From: Trematomus loennbergii
Lineage: Eukaryota; Chordata; Actinopteri; Perciformes; Nototheniidae
Length of the DNA stretch: 64,000 nucleotides
Direction of reading: 5' to 3'
Assembly (NCBI GenBank): GCA_012861695.1
Contig: JAAOOA010000026.1
Location: forward strand, 21,488,001-21,552,000
Shown here in pieces: positions 45,513 to 56,300 of the stretch. Position 1 is the stretch's first letter; each line of letters begins with the position of its first letter. The position numbers and the translations under genes are program-made. A model generated the notes under the pieces. That model worked only from the letters and a program-made list of their open reading frames with translations. It had not been told where the DNA came from and did no database searches.

Positions 45513-46623
45513 CTGAAAAGTATACACAGAGAGTGTCAGTGGATGTTGTAGTAATTACTTCAAATTGATTTAAAATTAATAAAATTACCTGGGATTTCTT
45601 GTTCAGGTTGAGATGTGGATGCATGCAGTTCCCTGGAGCAATAAACACTTCACCTTTGAATGAAATAGAAAAAGTAAAAAAATGAACCATACAAAATCTA
45701 ACATAATACATTGTTGTAATAACCATGTATGCAAACTTACCTTATTGTGTGAAATCTGATCAAAGTATTCCCACATAGGGGAAGTCTTTCTCTTCTTAGC
45801 TGGCTCCATTCTAACTTTGCAAGTAGCAAAAATATCGTACAACCAAAACTGGCAAAACGACAAGTGTTTTCCTCTCACAAGGATCACACATCTTGAATCG
45901 AATCCCATGGCTTTTTATCTGTCAGAAGCTCGCGCCAAGATCTGAATCGCTTCCTGAAGCAGTCACGTGGTATCGACAAAACGAGGCTTCGTTTGTCATC
46001 GATGACGTCACTGGCCCCCAAATGATACAAGCCTCGACACAGGCTCACAGAAAGCTTCGGCGATTACTCGACACACGCTCCGAAGCCTCGGCTTCATCTC
46101 GTCATCACTACCAAATACTTAGACCGTCGTAATAAATGGCTGGCTGCCATCAGAAAGGACCACTGGCAGCCGACATCCATCTAACTCCAGATTGTGCAGT
46201 CAACACTTTGTTTCCGGTAAGCTCTTCACTTATTGTTATATTTTTGTCAGAAATACGTTTTCAAAATACTTCAACATAGATAATTAAGTTGCCGAATAAT
46301 AATCACCGTTAGCAGTGTAATGGTAACATAGCACGAGTAAAATATTCCCAGTTTTGAAAGGACTGCATTAGTTTTGCTCTGTGTTCCTTTACGCTTGAAA
46401 CCGACTGAATTTGAATAAAAGACACATTTCTGGCAGAAAATTGAGAAAGAAATTGCCGTTCTCAATATTATTGAATGCATGCCTTAAATGACTTGTGTAT
46501 TTATATTACATGTATTATTGCTACTTTTACTTCAGTTAAGGGTCGTAATACTTCTTGTCATTATCTTATTAGGAGGCCTATACACACATTAATATTCTAC
46601 CATGTTTGCCTCATGTCATCCCC

Positions 46624-47871
46624 AGCCTGTTTGCGCACACGTCAGCTGGACAGCGGCAGAGAAGCATCTATGCCACCAGCAGATTTGAGCATACTCAGCA
46701 GATGAAAAGGAAACGGACTGAGACTTTGGTTCCTGATAGTGACCATGAGACTGTGGCACCTCCCAGCACCAGTGATGCCACTGGGCTTGACATCACCTTA
46801 GTTGAACAGGTAGAATGTGTGAAAGATGACCACAGTTACTCTCAAGCCATTCTTAGCTCAGGTATTGTGGAACCATGCTCAAATGCAGCCTGCCAAGCTA
46901 CAGTCAAGGCATTGACAAACGAGTGTGCACGATTAAGAGCTGAGGTTAATTGTCTTAAGGACAAAGTTAATGTGCTGTCTTTCAATGAAGAAGCCTTCAA
47001 AGGAAATGATGAGATGGTACAGGAACTAACAGGCCTACCAAGCTATGCTAAAATGATGGTTGTTTTTGGTTTCCTGTCTGGGTTTGTGAAAGCCGGTCCA
47101 AGACTGACTCCCTTTCATAGCTTTTTATTAACACTGATGAGAATGAGGCTTAACTTACCTTTATATTTTTTGTTTACCTTTTTCATATGTCTAAGAGCAG
47201 TGTTGTCAGAATGTTCAACAATACTTTAGATGTCATGTATGTCAGACTGTCACCACTTATATTTTGGCCCTCAAAAGATCAAATTCAGGTTAGTCTGCCC
47301 ATGTGTTTCAGGGATAATTTTAGCAACTGCACTTCCATCATTGACTGTTTTGAAATTTTGTAGAGAAGCCAAAGAATTTAAGGGCACGTGCACAAACATA
47401 CTCCTATTACAAGCACCACAACACTGTAAAATATCTAATTTCTATAACACCACAGGGTGTTACATCCTTTGTGTCAAAGGGCTGGGGGGGACGCACAAGC
47501 GACAAGTACATTACAGAAAACTGCTCATATCTTGAGAAATATCACCAGGAGATGTTCTTGCTGATAGAGGCTTCAATGTGAAAGACACTGTGGGACTGTA
47601 TAATGCACAATTGAAAATACCAGCATTCACCAAAGGCAAGCAGCAACTGCATCCACTGGAACTTGAATCCACAAGGGGACTCGCTGCCGTCAGGATCCAT
47701 GTGGAAAGAGTCATTGGCCTGGTCAGGAACAAATACACCATCCTTCAGAGCACCATCCCGCTGTCTCTTTGCCAAGCAGCCACTCAAGGACAACCTACTT
47801 CCCTTGACAAGATGGTAACAGTTTGCTGTGCTCTTTGTAATGTCTGCCCATCTGTGGTACCCACAGAATAG
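46624..47871 (+). pseudogene. ISL2EU-like DDE transposase, frameshifted
   Basis: From a CCCCAG acceptor (46622) the frame to 47229 has a linker with a coiled-coil-like stretch (ARLRAEVNCLKDKVNVL) and then TGLPSYAKMMVVF and LTPFHSFLLTLMRMRLNL, the helix-turn-helix entry of DDE_Tnp_4. Further on are SIIDCFE (first catalytic D, about 47336), the [12 protein letters not shown] frame with the second D (about 47545-47580), and RIHVERVIGLVRNKYTILQS with the catalytic E (47693-47755), ending at 47871. At least three frame breaks and an internal deletion near 47150 make it dead. The intact protein would cut and paste the element. Confidence 0.88.
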
Positions 47872-47881
47872 ATAGATACTA

Positions 47882-47925
47882 TTTGTAAGTCGCTTTTGAT
47901 AAAAGCGTTAGCTAAATGAAACAAA
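47882..47925 (+). repeat. SINE tail fragment
   Basis: TTTGTAAGTCGCTTTTGATAA followed by AGCGTTAGCTAAATGAAA is the SINE/3'-tail motif without a promoter part, between the two ISL2EU genes. Confidence 0.75.
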
Positions 47926-48223
47926 ATGCTTATTGTGTATTCCCTTTTCTATGTATGTTGGATCTTCTCTCTATTATTTTTACAATTAATACATTAAAAT
48001 GTCCAGTTTTGAACTAATAAACGTCACTTTATCCAAGTATTTGTTCTTTGAGGTTTTTTAAATACTCCTACTTATACTACAATGCAAGTATTAGATACAG
48101 TTATTTATTGCACAATCTACAGTGAATGAATATGTAAGGTTAATGGGTACACAAAAACCTGACCATGAAGACAAAAGAAAAAGACCAGTGTCTGACAAGA
48201 AGAGCTTATTTATTGTCAGCTTC
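47926..48223. other. Intergenic stretch between convergent ISL2EU genes
   Basis: AT-rich, probably 3' UTR of both genes. Two AATAAAC/AATACATT motifs occur. No ORF is supported. Confidence 0.45.
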
Positions 48224-49855
48224 TTAATGTCCCCCAGATGTTTTGTCAGAGGTTGCAGTGGGGGAGAAGCGTGGCACAGTAAACCATTTACCCAACAACT
48301 CTGGTAGTATCCCCGTTCTGATGAAGTTTACCACCTTTGAATGGGCAACATCAAAAAATGCGCCATCAAACATGATTAAAAAGTTCTTGAGGTGTCCACA
48401 CAACAAAATCACAGAACATTACCTCTGCGACACGCATTTGTGCCTGCACTTGATACATATAGCTGTGATCCAGCTTTAGGCTCATCACACCTCCCTCAGG
48501 GACAGTCAGGCAGAACCGCGAGTCTTTGGTGCATTCAAGTAGACTGCGGTCTTTAGCGCTGAAAGGACACTTAATTTCTAAAATGCCAGGCTCATGGCAA
48601 GCACAGGTCACGATACCATCTGGGGATGCACCAATCCATGGCAGCTCTGGGTTAAGGATGAGCCCTGATGCTGCAACATTAATGTCTTCATGGTGATCTT
48701 GCATAGCCACCAGGTAAGACTTTTTGGCAGTGTCCTCGTTTTGTAAACCCCATCTGAGGAAAAGAACATGTTTGAACATTTTGGAAAAAAACTCATCACT
48801 TTAAAAAGTCCCTAAAATACTGCTATTAGAATGTTAATATCTTGTTTTACCCTCATAATCTAGTTACTCAATTATTGTATTTATTCATGATGAAGTAGTG
48901 GAAAGAATGTATGATTTAGTCTTGTTGCCTAAATGTATATATATATATATACCTGGTCGCTTCAGTGGAAAACTGAGAGGAGCGAGGATAGCAAACTCTT
49001 TAATCAAAGATGAAGAGCTCTCTGTCTTGGCTGCCTCATGGAAGGATGACGCAGTAACTCCCTGCTCTCTGCTCAAACCAGACCCTCGACCTACTGTTTC
49101 CTGGTCTTCTCCTCAACTAACAAACACTCAAAAGAATTGAACTATCAAAAGAGCTGTAATTATCAGAAAGCAGTGAAGTTATTCTTAATGAATTTAGTGA
49201 TGTTTAGGATTTAGCATTGTGACACGCTTTATTTTACCGTAAGCCATTTCTATTTCTTACCTGCTCTGGTGTGAGATTCAGCTCCTCAAAGACTTTGGCA
49301 CCCTCCTAGCAGTGCAGGCAAATCCAGTACAAGTCTGCTGCTTTGATACAGACTGGTAAGGGGTGTTGGCAGATCTAGTTGTACAGTCTTTGGCGTGTAT
49401 CTGTGGGAATGGCCTTCAATGACCGACAGGATAGCACTTTTCTTGGGCTTTGACTCTTGTTCTTCACTTTGGTGGAGTTGTTCACAGAATAACTTGAAAT
49501 CATCAGCAGATGGTCTCATGTGCTGAAACAGGTCTTCGGTTTGAACTTGTTCTTTGATGGCGAAGATGTTAGACACCTCATCGTACTTCACCATTTTAGT
49601 GCTAGGCTGTGTCCATGTGCATGGCTTCTCTGTGCATGTCTGGTTTTCTCTCTTCTCAACAGCAGCCAAAACTGTAAACATAAGTGCTGCTGCGTGGGAA
49701 CAAACCTCTCCTAACCCTGCCATGCATGTGCAATGCGCCATCACCACTGTCCCGTCCTCCTGCAGCACAATCCATGGAGATGGGAATGATTGACCTGTTA
49801 AGTGAAAAATGCAGTATATAAATGTTGTCATATAAAAGCTAAACTCTCCTGTCAC
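48224..49855 (-). pseudogene. SWIM + YqaJ-type nuclease gene of ISL2EU-like element
   Basis: Read on the minus strand: a SWIM zinc motif AHCTCMAGLGEVCSHAAAL (about 49680-49740), then KVFEELNLTPEQ ending at a GTAAGAAA donor (49260); a small exon (about 49100-48955) with VTASSFHEAA and SLIKEFA; and a YqaJ-type domain (about 48770-48370) with WGLQNEDTAKKSY, NPELPWIGASPDG and LEIKCPFSAKD, which supply the D..E-x-K nuclease residues. The C-terminal piece (48412-48224) is in another frame (GILPELLGKWFT), so one frameshift is likely. The known role of this second protein in ISL2EU elements is unclear; a recombination nuclease function is inferred from YqaJ homology. It may be partly intact. Confidence 0.8.
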
Positions 49856-49860
49856 AGTTT

Positions 49861-50404
49861 GTCTTAAAACTGTTGAAATATAAGACTATGAAAAATACGC
49901 AACTAGAAAGACTACAAATCCCAGAATCCCGGTTCCGCATGCTGGCTCTTATTAATATTATTAATAATTAACAATATTAATCTGAACGAGAGAGATGAGT
50001 TATTGTTATTATAACGTGACTTCACAATAAACTCCTTTTATTGGTTAAGTACATTGTCAGAATGAGTGAGAAATGGATTTAACTTCTGTGAGACAGCTAT
50101 CATACTGAATAAATATTTACTGTGAATGCAAAAATGTATGGCATTAATAGTTTATATCTAATTACATTAACTGTGAATGTCTTTCATTTTATTTCAAATT
50201 AAATAAAATTACATAAAAGATTAATAAAGCTCTGTTATTAGATCAGTACTTTTCTAATATGACTATTATTGCTAAATTTGAAAGGTCTTTACCAGCTTTG
50301 GAATTATATATATAGCAATGCAAATCGGCCAACCGTTTAAGTTTAAAACTTGCGCATGCGCAGTGCATACTCCGTGGAGTGACACACACCGCCTGCAGGC
50401 GCCA
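49861..50404. repeat. MITE relatives and unique sequence
   Basis: 49857-49915 repeats the AACTGTTGAAATATAAGACTATG block seen at 1690, 34700 and 35220. 49980-50230 is a diverged relative of the hairpin MITE (GTCAGAATGAGTGAGAAAT, ACTTCTGTGAGACAGC). No gene. Confidence 0.55.
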
Positions 50405-50412
50405 GTCTCAGG

Positions 50413-51631
50413 TAGAGATGGCAAATCCGGATCATTTTACGGACTCAGGGTCTTCTGAGTCAGTCATTGAAGAGATCCGGATCATACGAGTCATTTGAGT
50501 CATATGAGTCAGCATGACCAAGACCGTAGAAATCCTATTGGTGAAACCGAAAAGTTGTTGCATTTCACGAGCATATTATTATTTCATATATTTTGAATAT
50601 ATATATATATATATATAATATCTGCATGTATATTTTCTATTTCGACATGTATATTTTATATTTTATTTTTATTTCTATTCTTGTATATTTTGTAGTTTTG
50701 TTTTATTGTAAAATGCCTTTTATGCTGCTGTAACAACAACAATTTCCCAATTTGGGATCAATAAAGTACTATCTATCTATCTATCTATTAAACTGACGTT
50801 ATAATTAACCTCCGCTACACAGTGTATTTTGCTTTAATAAAAAATGTTGATCACAAAAAAAAGGGTTATTTTGCGATTTGGCAAATCTGAGTCTGCTGTT
50901 GACTCGTGCATGAGGACGAGTCTGCTGGATCTCTGGATCTGCTGCTATATACGGCTCCGAGTCCGCACGAGTCTGTCTGCTGTGTGTTGCACACACAGTG
51001 AGTCAGGATTTGCGAATCCGAGTCTGCTGTGGACTCGTGCATGACGACGAGTCTGCTGGATCTCTGGATCTGCTGCTATATGGTTACGGCTCCGAGTCCG
51101 CACGAGTCTGATCCGCTGTGTGTTGCAGCGAGTCAGGATTTGCGAATCTGCGAATCCGAGTCTGCTGTGTGGACTCGTGCATGACGACGAGTCTGCTGGA
51201 TCTGGATCTGCTGCTATACGGTTACGGCTCCGAGTCCGCACGAGTCTGATCCGCTGTGTGTTGCAGCGAGTCAGGATTTGCGAATCTGCGAATCTGCGAG
51301 TCTGCTGTTGGAGCCGTCGGCTCCTCTGAGTCCCACGAGTCTGCAGGAAGTTTCACTGATCCGCGTCCCCTCCCCTGAGCCAACGATCACTTCTGGCAGC
51401 TATCCTGTATACTTGCTAAAGGGTAGGTAGATGGACTTGGGGTACGTTGTAATGTGATTTTACATGTTATAAAGAGAGTAGCGAGTGACGCAATTTATAG
51501 TTTTAATTTGTACGTCACACCAAGTGTGGGACTCAAGGATCGGGTTAATGGAGAGGGGAGACTCGTCATGACCAGCTCATTTCTAGGATCCGGGTTAATG
51601 ATCCGGATGAATCAGGACTCGCCCATCTCTA
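50413..51631. mobile_element. hAT element with GAGTC/GACTC-rich interior
   Basis: Ends TAGAGATGGCAAATCC and GGACTCGCCCATCTCTA form imperfect TIRs. An 8-bp duplication GTCTCAGG flanks it (50405-50412 and 51632-51639). It has no transposase. The interior is dominated by GAGTC/GACTC words and a tandem array. Confidence 0.9.
50885..51310 (+). repeat. ~120-bp tandem array in hAT, about 3.5 units
   Basis: Units contain CGAGTCTGCTGGATCTCTGG, CTGCTATA..GGCTCCGAGTCCGCACGAGTCTG and GAGTCAGGATTTGCGAATC. Apparent ORFs on both strands are repeat artefacts. Confidence 0.9.
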
Positions 51632-51725
51632 GTCTCAGGACACCTCCACACTTGCCCCTTTCACACCAACGCGGTTCCAGGGCCGGTTCGGAGCTGGAGC
51701 TTGAAAAGCACCGGTTTTTCCTGTT

Positions 51726-53576
51726 CACACAACAGTCGACCGTTCACGGAAACAACCGATTATGAACGAGAAATGATATCATGAAAGTTACGGTGCTTAT
51801 TAAGCATTTTAAAAGATGTGGTAAGTTGCCAAAGTGCTTGTTTTGAACGTTCATCAGTATTATAATCAAAAAGAGAAATATGAACGTTAGTTTTTACTGA
51901 AATGATCAAATAAAGTCAAGATTTCACAGTCTTTACTGAGCTGTGTGGGGTTTGTTCAACTTTAAAAGATGTTTGAATGGTGATATACATAGTGATAGAT
52001 GTTAAGGACTAACGTTTATAATAAATACATTTGTATTGATTTTAAGATCTTTTCATACAATCATACGTATTGGGATCATTTGTATTAATGTGGACCGGAG
52101 GGAGAGGGTGACGAGCATAAGTTTCACTTTCCTTTTTATTTCAATTCCAACTTTGGTCATGAAGAATATGTTTCTCTGTTGTCCCCGTTCATAAAGCATA
52201 AAACAACAGCATCAGAGCACGGTGCAGAGTCTCTAGATGAGTTTACAGTAGTCCCTCGTTCTTATTAAACATCCATGTTGTAGTCCGCTGTATAGAAAAC
52301 TGTAGTTTCCATAGTTTCCCCACAGCAGCAGGCGCACATTTATGACCTCCACTGGCGCATCATAAACACGTCGGATAGTGAAAGTGCAGTCGGGTTGCGG
52401 TCGAATACTCCAAAAAAAACCTAACCCTATCGTCTATTCCTTGATCTCGGAGTGAAACGTCATGGGGTTAAGGGATAGTAGATAGGAGAATTCAAAAGGA
52501 TTTAGGAGAAGAGACTGCGGTACTTTAGAGAATCCGACTGCACTTTCACTATCCGACGTGTTTATGATGCGCCAGCGGAGGTCATAAATGTGCGCCTGCT
52601 GCGGTGGGGAAACTATGGAAACTACAGTTTTCTATACAGCGGACTACAACAGGGATGTTTAATAAGAACGAGGGACTACTGTAAACTCTGCACCGTGCTC
52701 TGATGCTGTTGTTTTATGCTTTATGAACGGGGACAACAGAGAAACATATTCTTCATGACCAAAGTTGGAATTGAAATAAAAAAGGAAAGTGAAATTTATG
52801 CTCGTCACCCTCTCCCTCCGGTCCACATTAATACAAATGATCCCAATACGTATGATTGTATGAACTATGAAAAGATCTGAAAAGCAATACAAATGTATTT
52901 ATTATAAACGTTAGTCCTTAACATCTATCACTGTGTATATCGCCATTCAAACATCTTTTTAAAAGTTGAACAAACCCCACACAGCTTAGTAAAGACTGTG
53001 AAATGTGACTTTATTTGATCATTTCAGTAAAAACTAACGTTCATATTTCTCTTTTTGATTATAATACTGATGAACGTTCAAAACAAAGCACTTTGGCAAC
53101 TTACCACATACGTTTTGAACCGTAACTTTCATGATATCATTTCTCGTTCATAATCGATTGTTTCCGTGAACGGCCGACTGTTGTGTGACGGCAAATGCCG
53201 CGGCCGCAAGGCATTGTGGGGCAGCATTTTCTCCTCTCCTTTCGGTTAGGGAGGTCCAGTGGTTCCTAAGCTAAAGGAGGTTATAAAGGAAGTTTGAAAC
53301 CTCCTTTCCTTTTAATTTAGAGAATTCGAACGGCACTTATCATGGCTGCCACTGAGGGACTTCCGGGTCATTTCACTCCGTTAGGAAGGTTCCTAAGCTA
53401 AATGGACTATTCGACCGCAACCTCGGATTCTCAAAGTACCGCAGTCTCTTCTCCTAAATCCTTTGAATTCTCCTATCCACTATCCCTTAACCCCATGACG
53501 TTTCACTCCGAGGTCAAGGAATAGACGATAGGGTTAGAACTTAGGAGCTGTTTTTTTGGAGTATTCGACCGCAACC
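51726..53576 (+). mobile_element. Harbinger-like MITE, outer copy, split by a second copy
   Basis: Homologous to 6954-7985 from its internal CACACAACAGTCG block (51726) to the 3' TIR at 53576 (ATTCGACCGCAACC). The 5' end is missing. A complete copy in the opposite direction (52393-53422) interrupts it. Confidence 0.9.
52393..53422 (-). mobile_element. Harbinger-like MITE, inner copy, complete (1030 bp)
   Basis: GGTTGCGGTCGAATACTCC and GGACTATTCGACCGCAACC are its TIRs. TCG is duplicated (52390-52392 and 53423-53425) within the outer copy, whose unbroken equivalent in the 6954-7985 element reads GTGCAGTCGGATTC at about 7828. It is in opposite orientation to the outer copy. Confidence 0.93.
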
Positions 53577-53899
53577 ATAGCTACCCACGTATGTGAAAAC
53601 ACTTTACGATCAACTGTACCTTCATTTAATATTCAACAGTAATAATATCTCGACGTCTATAGATGTAATGTTAAAGTCAGTAGGTTTTGGTGTGCAACAC
53701 TCCGTGTCATTTTCACTTCACATTCAGAAAACGTAATATTAGCCACATGCTAAATACTAACCGGATATGAAGGATTTTCAGAATAAAAGCTTGGCATTGA
53801 GATTTTATGAGAACTTCCGGTTTTTTCACAATAAAACAGCTTTTAAACTGACGATATGTTTTAGACTAAATTATGCCATTAAACATTGATTTTAATTTC

Positions 53900-54080
53900 T
53901 AACAGTCACTACCGGAGGATCGAGGAGTCGAGGGGAAATTAGAGAAATAAGAAATGCCCCGGGTCATTTCACTCGGTTAGGAAGATTCCTAAGCTAAATG
54001 GACTATTGGACTGCAACCCCGGATTGTGGCTGCTTCTCACTTCTCTGGGGTTGCATCCGAATAGTCAATTTTAAATTAAA
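53900..54080. repeat. MITE terminus fragments
   Basis: Contains a degraded copy of the CATTTCACTCGGTTAGGAAG..ATTGGACTGCAACC end of the same MITE family, a GAGGATCGAGGAGTCGAGG block and a GGTTGCATCCGAATAGTC terminus. Confidence 0.6.
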
Positions 54081-54157
54081 AATAATCTAGAGTTTTGGTT
54101 ATTTTCTTTCTTTTGTTTATTGTTTTCTGCATAGTCTCTTGTCCACACTCCAGTCCA

Positions 54158-54262
54158 GTTGGTGGCGGTAATGCACCTACAAGTGGTTTGCCAACCGCCA
54201 AAAAACACCAAAGAAGAGGAAGAAGAAGAAGAAAAACCGAGAGAAGAAGAAGAAGAACCCAG
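54158..54262 (+). repeat. LINE-tail-like block ending in GAA repeats
   Basis: AGTTGGTGGCGGTAATGCACC followed by AACCGCC and (GAA)n. The related GTAGGTGGCGGTATGCACC occurs at 9430, 15330 and 59630 next to GAA/TTC runs. Probably a LINE 3' end. Confidence 0.55.
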
Positions 54263-54539
54263 GTGGCTTCTCGTCGCTAGATCGCTACGGTTCTCTCTCT
54301 CTCTGTGTTTCTGAGAAAGTGTGCGTGAGCTCCAGCACTACTGATCCATAATCTGTGCGTTTGGATAATCCTCGAATGGACTGTGTGCTCTTTTTCTGGA
54401 GCGTTTACCTCGGACTATCGGAGCTAGTTTAGCATGCTAGCTGGAAACACGTTGGCAACACTAGTCAGATTGTGAGTTTGATGGAGAGAAAGAAACAGTG
54501 TGTTTAACGGAGTTTGCAGGAAAAGGTGATCGAGTAAAC
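54263..54539 (+). promoter_or_regulatory. 5' UTR/promoter-side flank of E1d
   Basis: Shares CTTCTCGTCGCTA, TGAGCTCCAGCACTACTGAT, CTCGGACTAT and GCATGCTAGCTGGAAACACG with the other E1 flanks. Confidence 0.45.
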
Positions 54540-54672
54540 ATGAGTAAAATCCAAATGCTGCTTTCGATGAAGAAGGAGGAGGGGGAGCTGTTTCGTTCAA
54601 AAGAGGAGAACAAGAGACTCCAGAAACTACCGGACGCTGTTTTACAGCCTCAGCTTCGGATACACAGAGCAG
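54540..54672 (+). CDS. C2H2 ZNF first exon (copy E1d), internally deleted
   Basis: ATG at 54540 opens MSKIQMLLSMKK and then jumps to GELFRSKEENKRLQK and QLRIHRA, with an in-frame loss of about 20 codons covering EEIFALFEKTIAEYEEEL. The donor GCAG|GTCTGT at 54672 is intact and in phase with the ZNF4 exon (61285, same strand, 6.6 kb downstream). The frame is open, but the family's conserved leader helix is absent, so function may be altered or lost. Confidence 0.7.
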
Positions 54673-54702
54673 GTCTGTTCCCTTTACTCTTAATTAACAT
54701 TG

Positions 54703-55480
54703 CATTGCATTTAGCTGACGCTTTTATCCAAAGCGACTTACAATAAGTGCATTCGACCAACAAGATACAAACTTGAAGAAAACAGAATCATATAAGTACA
54801 TCAGGTTTCATAGAGCTAAAACATTTCAAGTGCTACTCAACTGGCTTTAGATAAGCCAGTCCGTCTACACAGCAGCGTTAAAAAAATCTTGAAACGCTTC
54901 TGCCCATTCACTTTGAATGGGGTGACGTCACTTTCCCTCACTTTTCGCCGAAATGCATTGTGGGCAGGTGAGCGGAGATTTTCAGACGGCCATCTTGGTG
55001 ACGTGTGTTGTTCTGTGAGACCAGAGATGTAGTTCATTGAGCGTTTCACACAAACAGATGTGTTACTTCACAGTTTTCCGACACATTTTTTTTTTTGACT
55101 TGCAAAATTATCTTTTAAATTGACAAACATCATATGTGTAATTCGTGGCACAATTCAAACGGGATCGAAAGATAATCTTTCTCTCCATTGACTTCAATAC
55201 ATAATTTTTCCGAAATAAGGTCCCATGGAGGTCCACCGGAAGGGGAGGGACTTCGCCACTCTATGGGGAGCTCATTCCACCATTTTGGAGCCAGGATAGC
55301 AAACCGACATGTTTTTGCTGATGGGAATTTGGGTCCCCTCGCAGTGCTGGTGCAGCGAGCCGTTTGGCCGATGCAGAGCGGAGTGCACGTGCTGGGGTGT
55401 ACAGTTTAACCATGTCCTGGATGTAGGAAGAGCCAGATCCATTCACAGCATGGTACGCAAGTACCATTGTCTTGAAGTGG
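54703..55480 (-). repeat. Dispersed fish repeat, interrupted
   Basis: 54703-54850 carries the CTGACGCTTTTATCCAAAGCG tail followed by CAAGATACAAACTTG. 55258-55480 carries GGGAGCTCATTCCACCATTTTGG and AGCCAGGATAGC. These are two parts of one repeat often seen in fish. The centre (54855-55250) is a different MITE with CAAACGGGATCGAAAGAT and the CACGTCACCAAGATGG-like end shared with 2010-2040. Confidence 0.6.
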
Positions 55481-55485
55481 ACTAA

Positions 55486-56239
55486 TGGCGCATTTCCACT
55501 ACACGGCCTCGCTCGGTATGGCTAGGCCTCGTTAGGACTGGCTCACTTTATGGCGCATTTCCATTACAGTTTAGGAACTGGGGTAGTATCTATAGTAACG
55601 CAGTGTAGGCGGAGCCGTGACGTCATCTTCAATGAGAACCCCAGAAAAACAACACAGCCGTTAGCTGTTAGCACTCGGAGCTCACAGCTCCTCATATATG
55701 TTCAGAAACTAGACAAAAGTTAAACAAGTACAAACCACAGACTGCCTGTGTCATGGCGAATACAGTCGCTGCTTTATTTATGTCTGTATAGGCCGTTGTT
55801 GTGAGTGTGGACGGTCGGAGCATATACTGCGTGAGCTTAGCCAATCTCCATTTAGAAAACACGCATTTTAAAAGGTTTTTCGCCTGCCGTCTGTCTGCAG
55901 ACTTGTCAAAGCATTAATTCATGGTTTTACTAACCGGTATCAGTATGTTGTTACTTCGGCATGATTTTGAAACGTGTATTACAATTAAATCACGGTCAAA
56001 TATGTCCATCTTGTTGTAGTTGTAGCCCCCTTGCCAGCGATTCTCTCTCTAGTTTAGCATACTCAGCCCGACTCAGCCTCGTTGTCTCTGGCCCTAGACC
56101 CACGATTTTATGAGGCCAGAAAAACTGTGAATTAGGACCCGCCGGCCGGTACTAGGCCAAGTGGAAACGCAACCAAAAACGGGCCGCTGACGTCACAGCC
56201 CTCTTAAACCGTGCTCCGCGCTGTAGTGGAAGCGCGCCA
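55486..56239 (+). mobile_element. Harbinger-type non-autonomous element (754 bp)
   Basis: TIRs TGGCGCATTTCCACTACA and TGTAGTGGAAGCGCGCCA, with TAA duplicated (55483-55485 and 56240-56242), which fits the TWA preference of PIF/Harbinger. Near its left end the terminal motif TGGCGCATTTCCA is repeated at 55552. No transposase. Confidence 0.9.
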
Positions 56240-56300
56240 TAAATGCACATTGAGGACCGAGGATCGAGCGTCGAGGAGGCTCTCTATTAACACTTTAAAC

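Larger units (their letters stand above)
44644..46110 (-). mobile_element. hAT element inserted in the THAP exon (1467 bp)
   Basis: Termini TAGTGATGACGAGATGAAGCC and GGCTTCATCTCGTCATCACTA are inverted. An 8-bp duplication CCAAATAC flanks it (44636-44643 and 46111-46118). It carries remnants of its own transposase on the minus strand: an N-terminal exon at about 45740-45807 beginning MEPAKKRKTSPMWEYFD (BED-finger start) and a C-terminal exon at 45233-45512. The middle of the transposase is deleted, so it is non-autonomous. Confidence 0.95.
44562..46216 (+). pseudogene. THAP-domain exon of ISL2EU-like transposase, split by a hAT
   Basis: ATG at 44562 opens MPGICCAG and, after a 1-base loss, GCDNSRQRNPDYSLYRSPNT. 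The exon resumes past the hAT insertion at 46119 with RRNKWLAAIRKDHWQP and CSQHFVS before a GTAAGC donor at 46217. C..C..W..C..H spacing and the RRxKWLAAIRRD block are the THAP zinc finger, which binds transposon ends. The 44644-46110 insertion (with 8-bp duplication) destroys it. Without that insertion the exon would be about 180 bp. Confidence 0.85.
44430..49860. mobile_element. ISL2EU-like DNA transposon, decayed, two convergent genes
   Basis: Plus-strand THAP plus DDE transposase (44562-47871) and minus-strand SWIM plus YqaJ nuclease gene (48224-49855) converge at about 47900-48200. THAP-DDE_Tnp_4 with a convergent YqaJ protein is the layout known for ISL2EU elements. The outer ends were not resolved, so the limits are approximate. 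Confidence 0.75.

Noticed and set aside
50945..51329. Arg/Thr/Ser-rich ORFs on both strands
   Set aside because: Products of the ~120-bp tandem array in the hAT element; no conserved domain.
55261..55467. Short ORFs at 55188-55467
   Set aside because: They lie in a dispersed fish repeat (GGGAGCTCATTCCACCATTTTGG type) and have no protein similarity I recognise.
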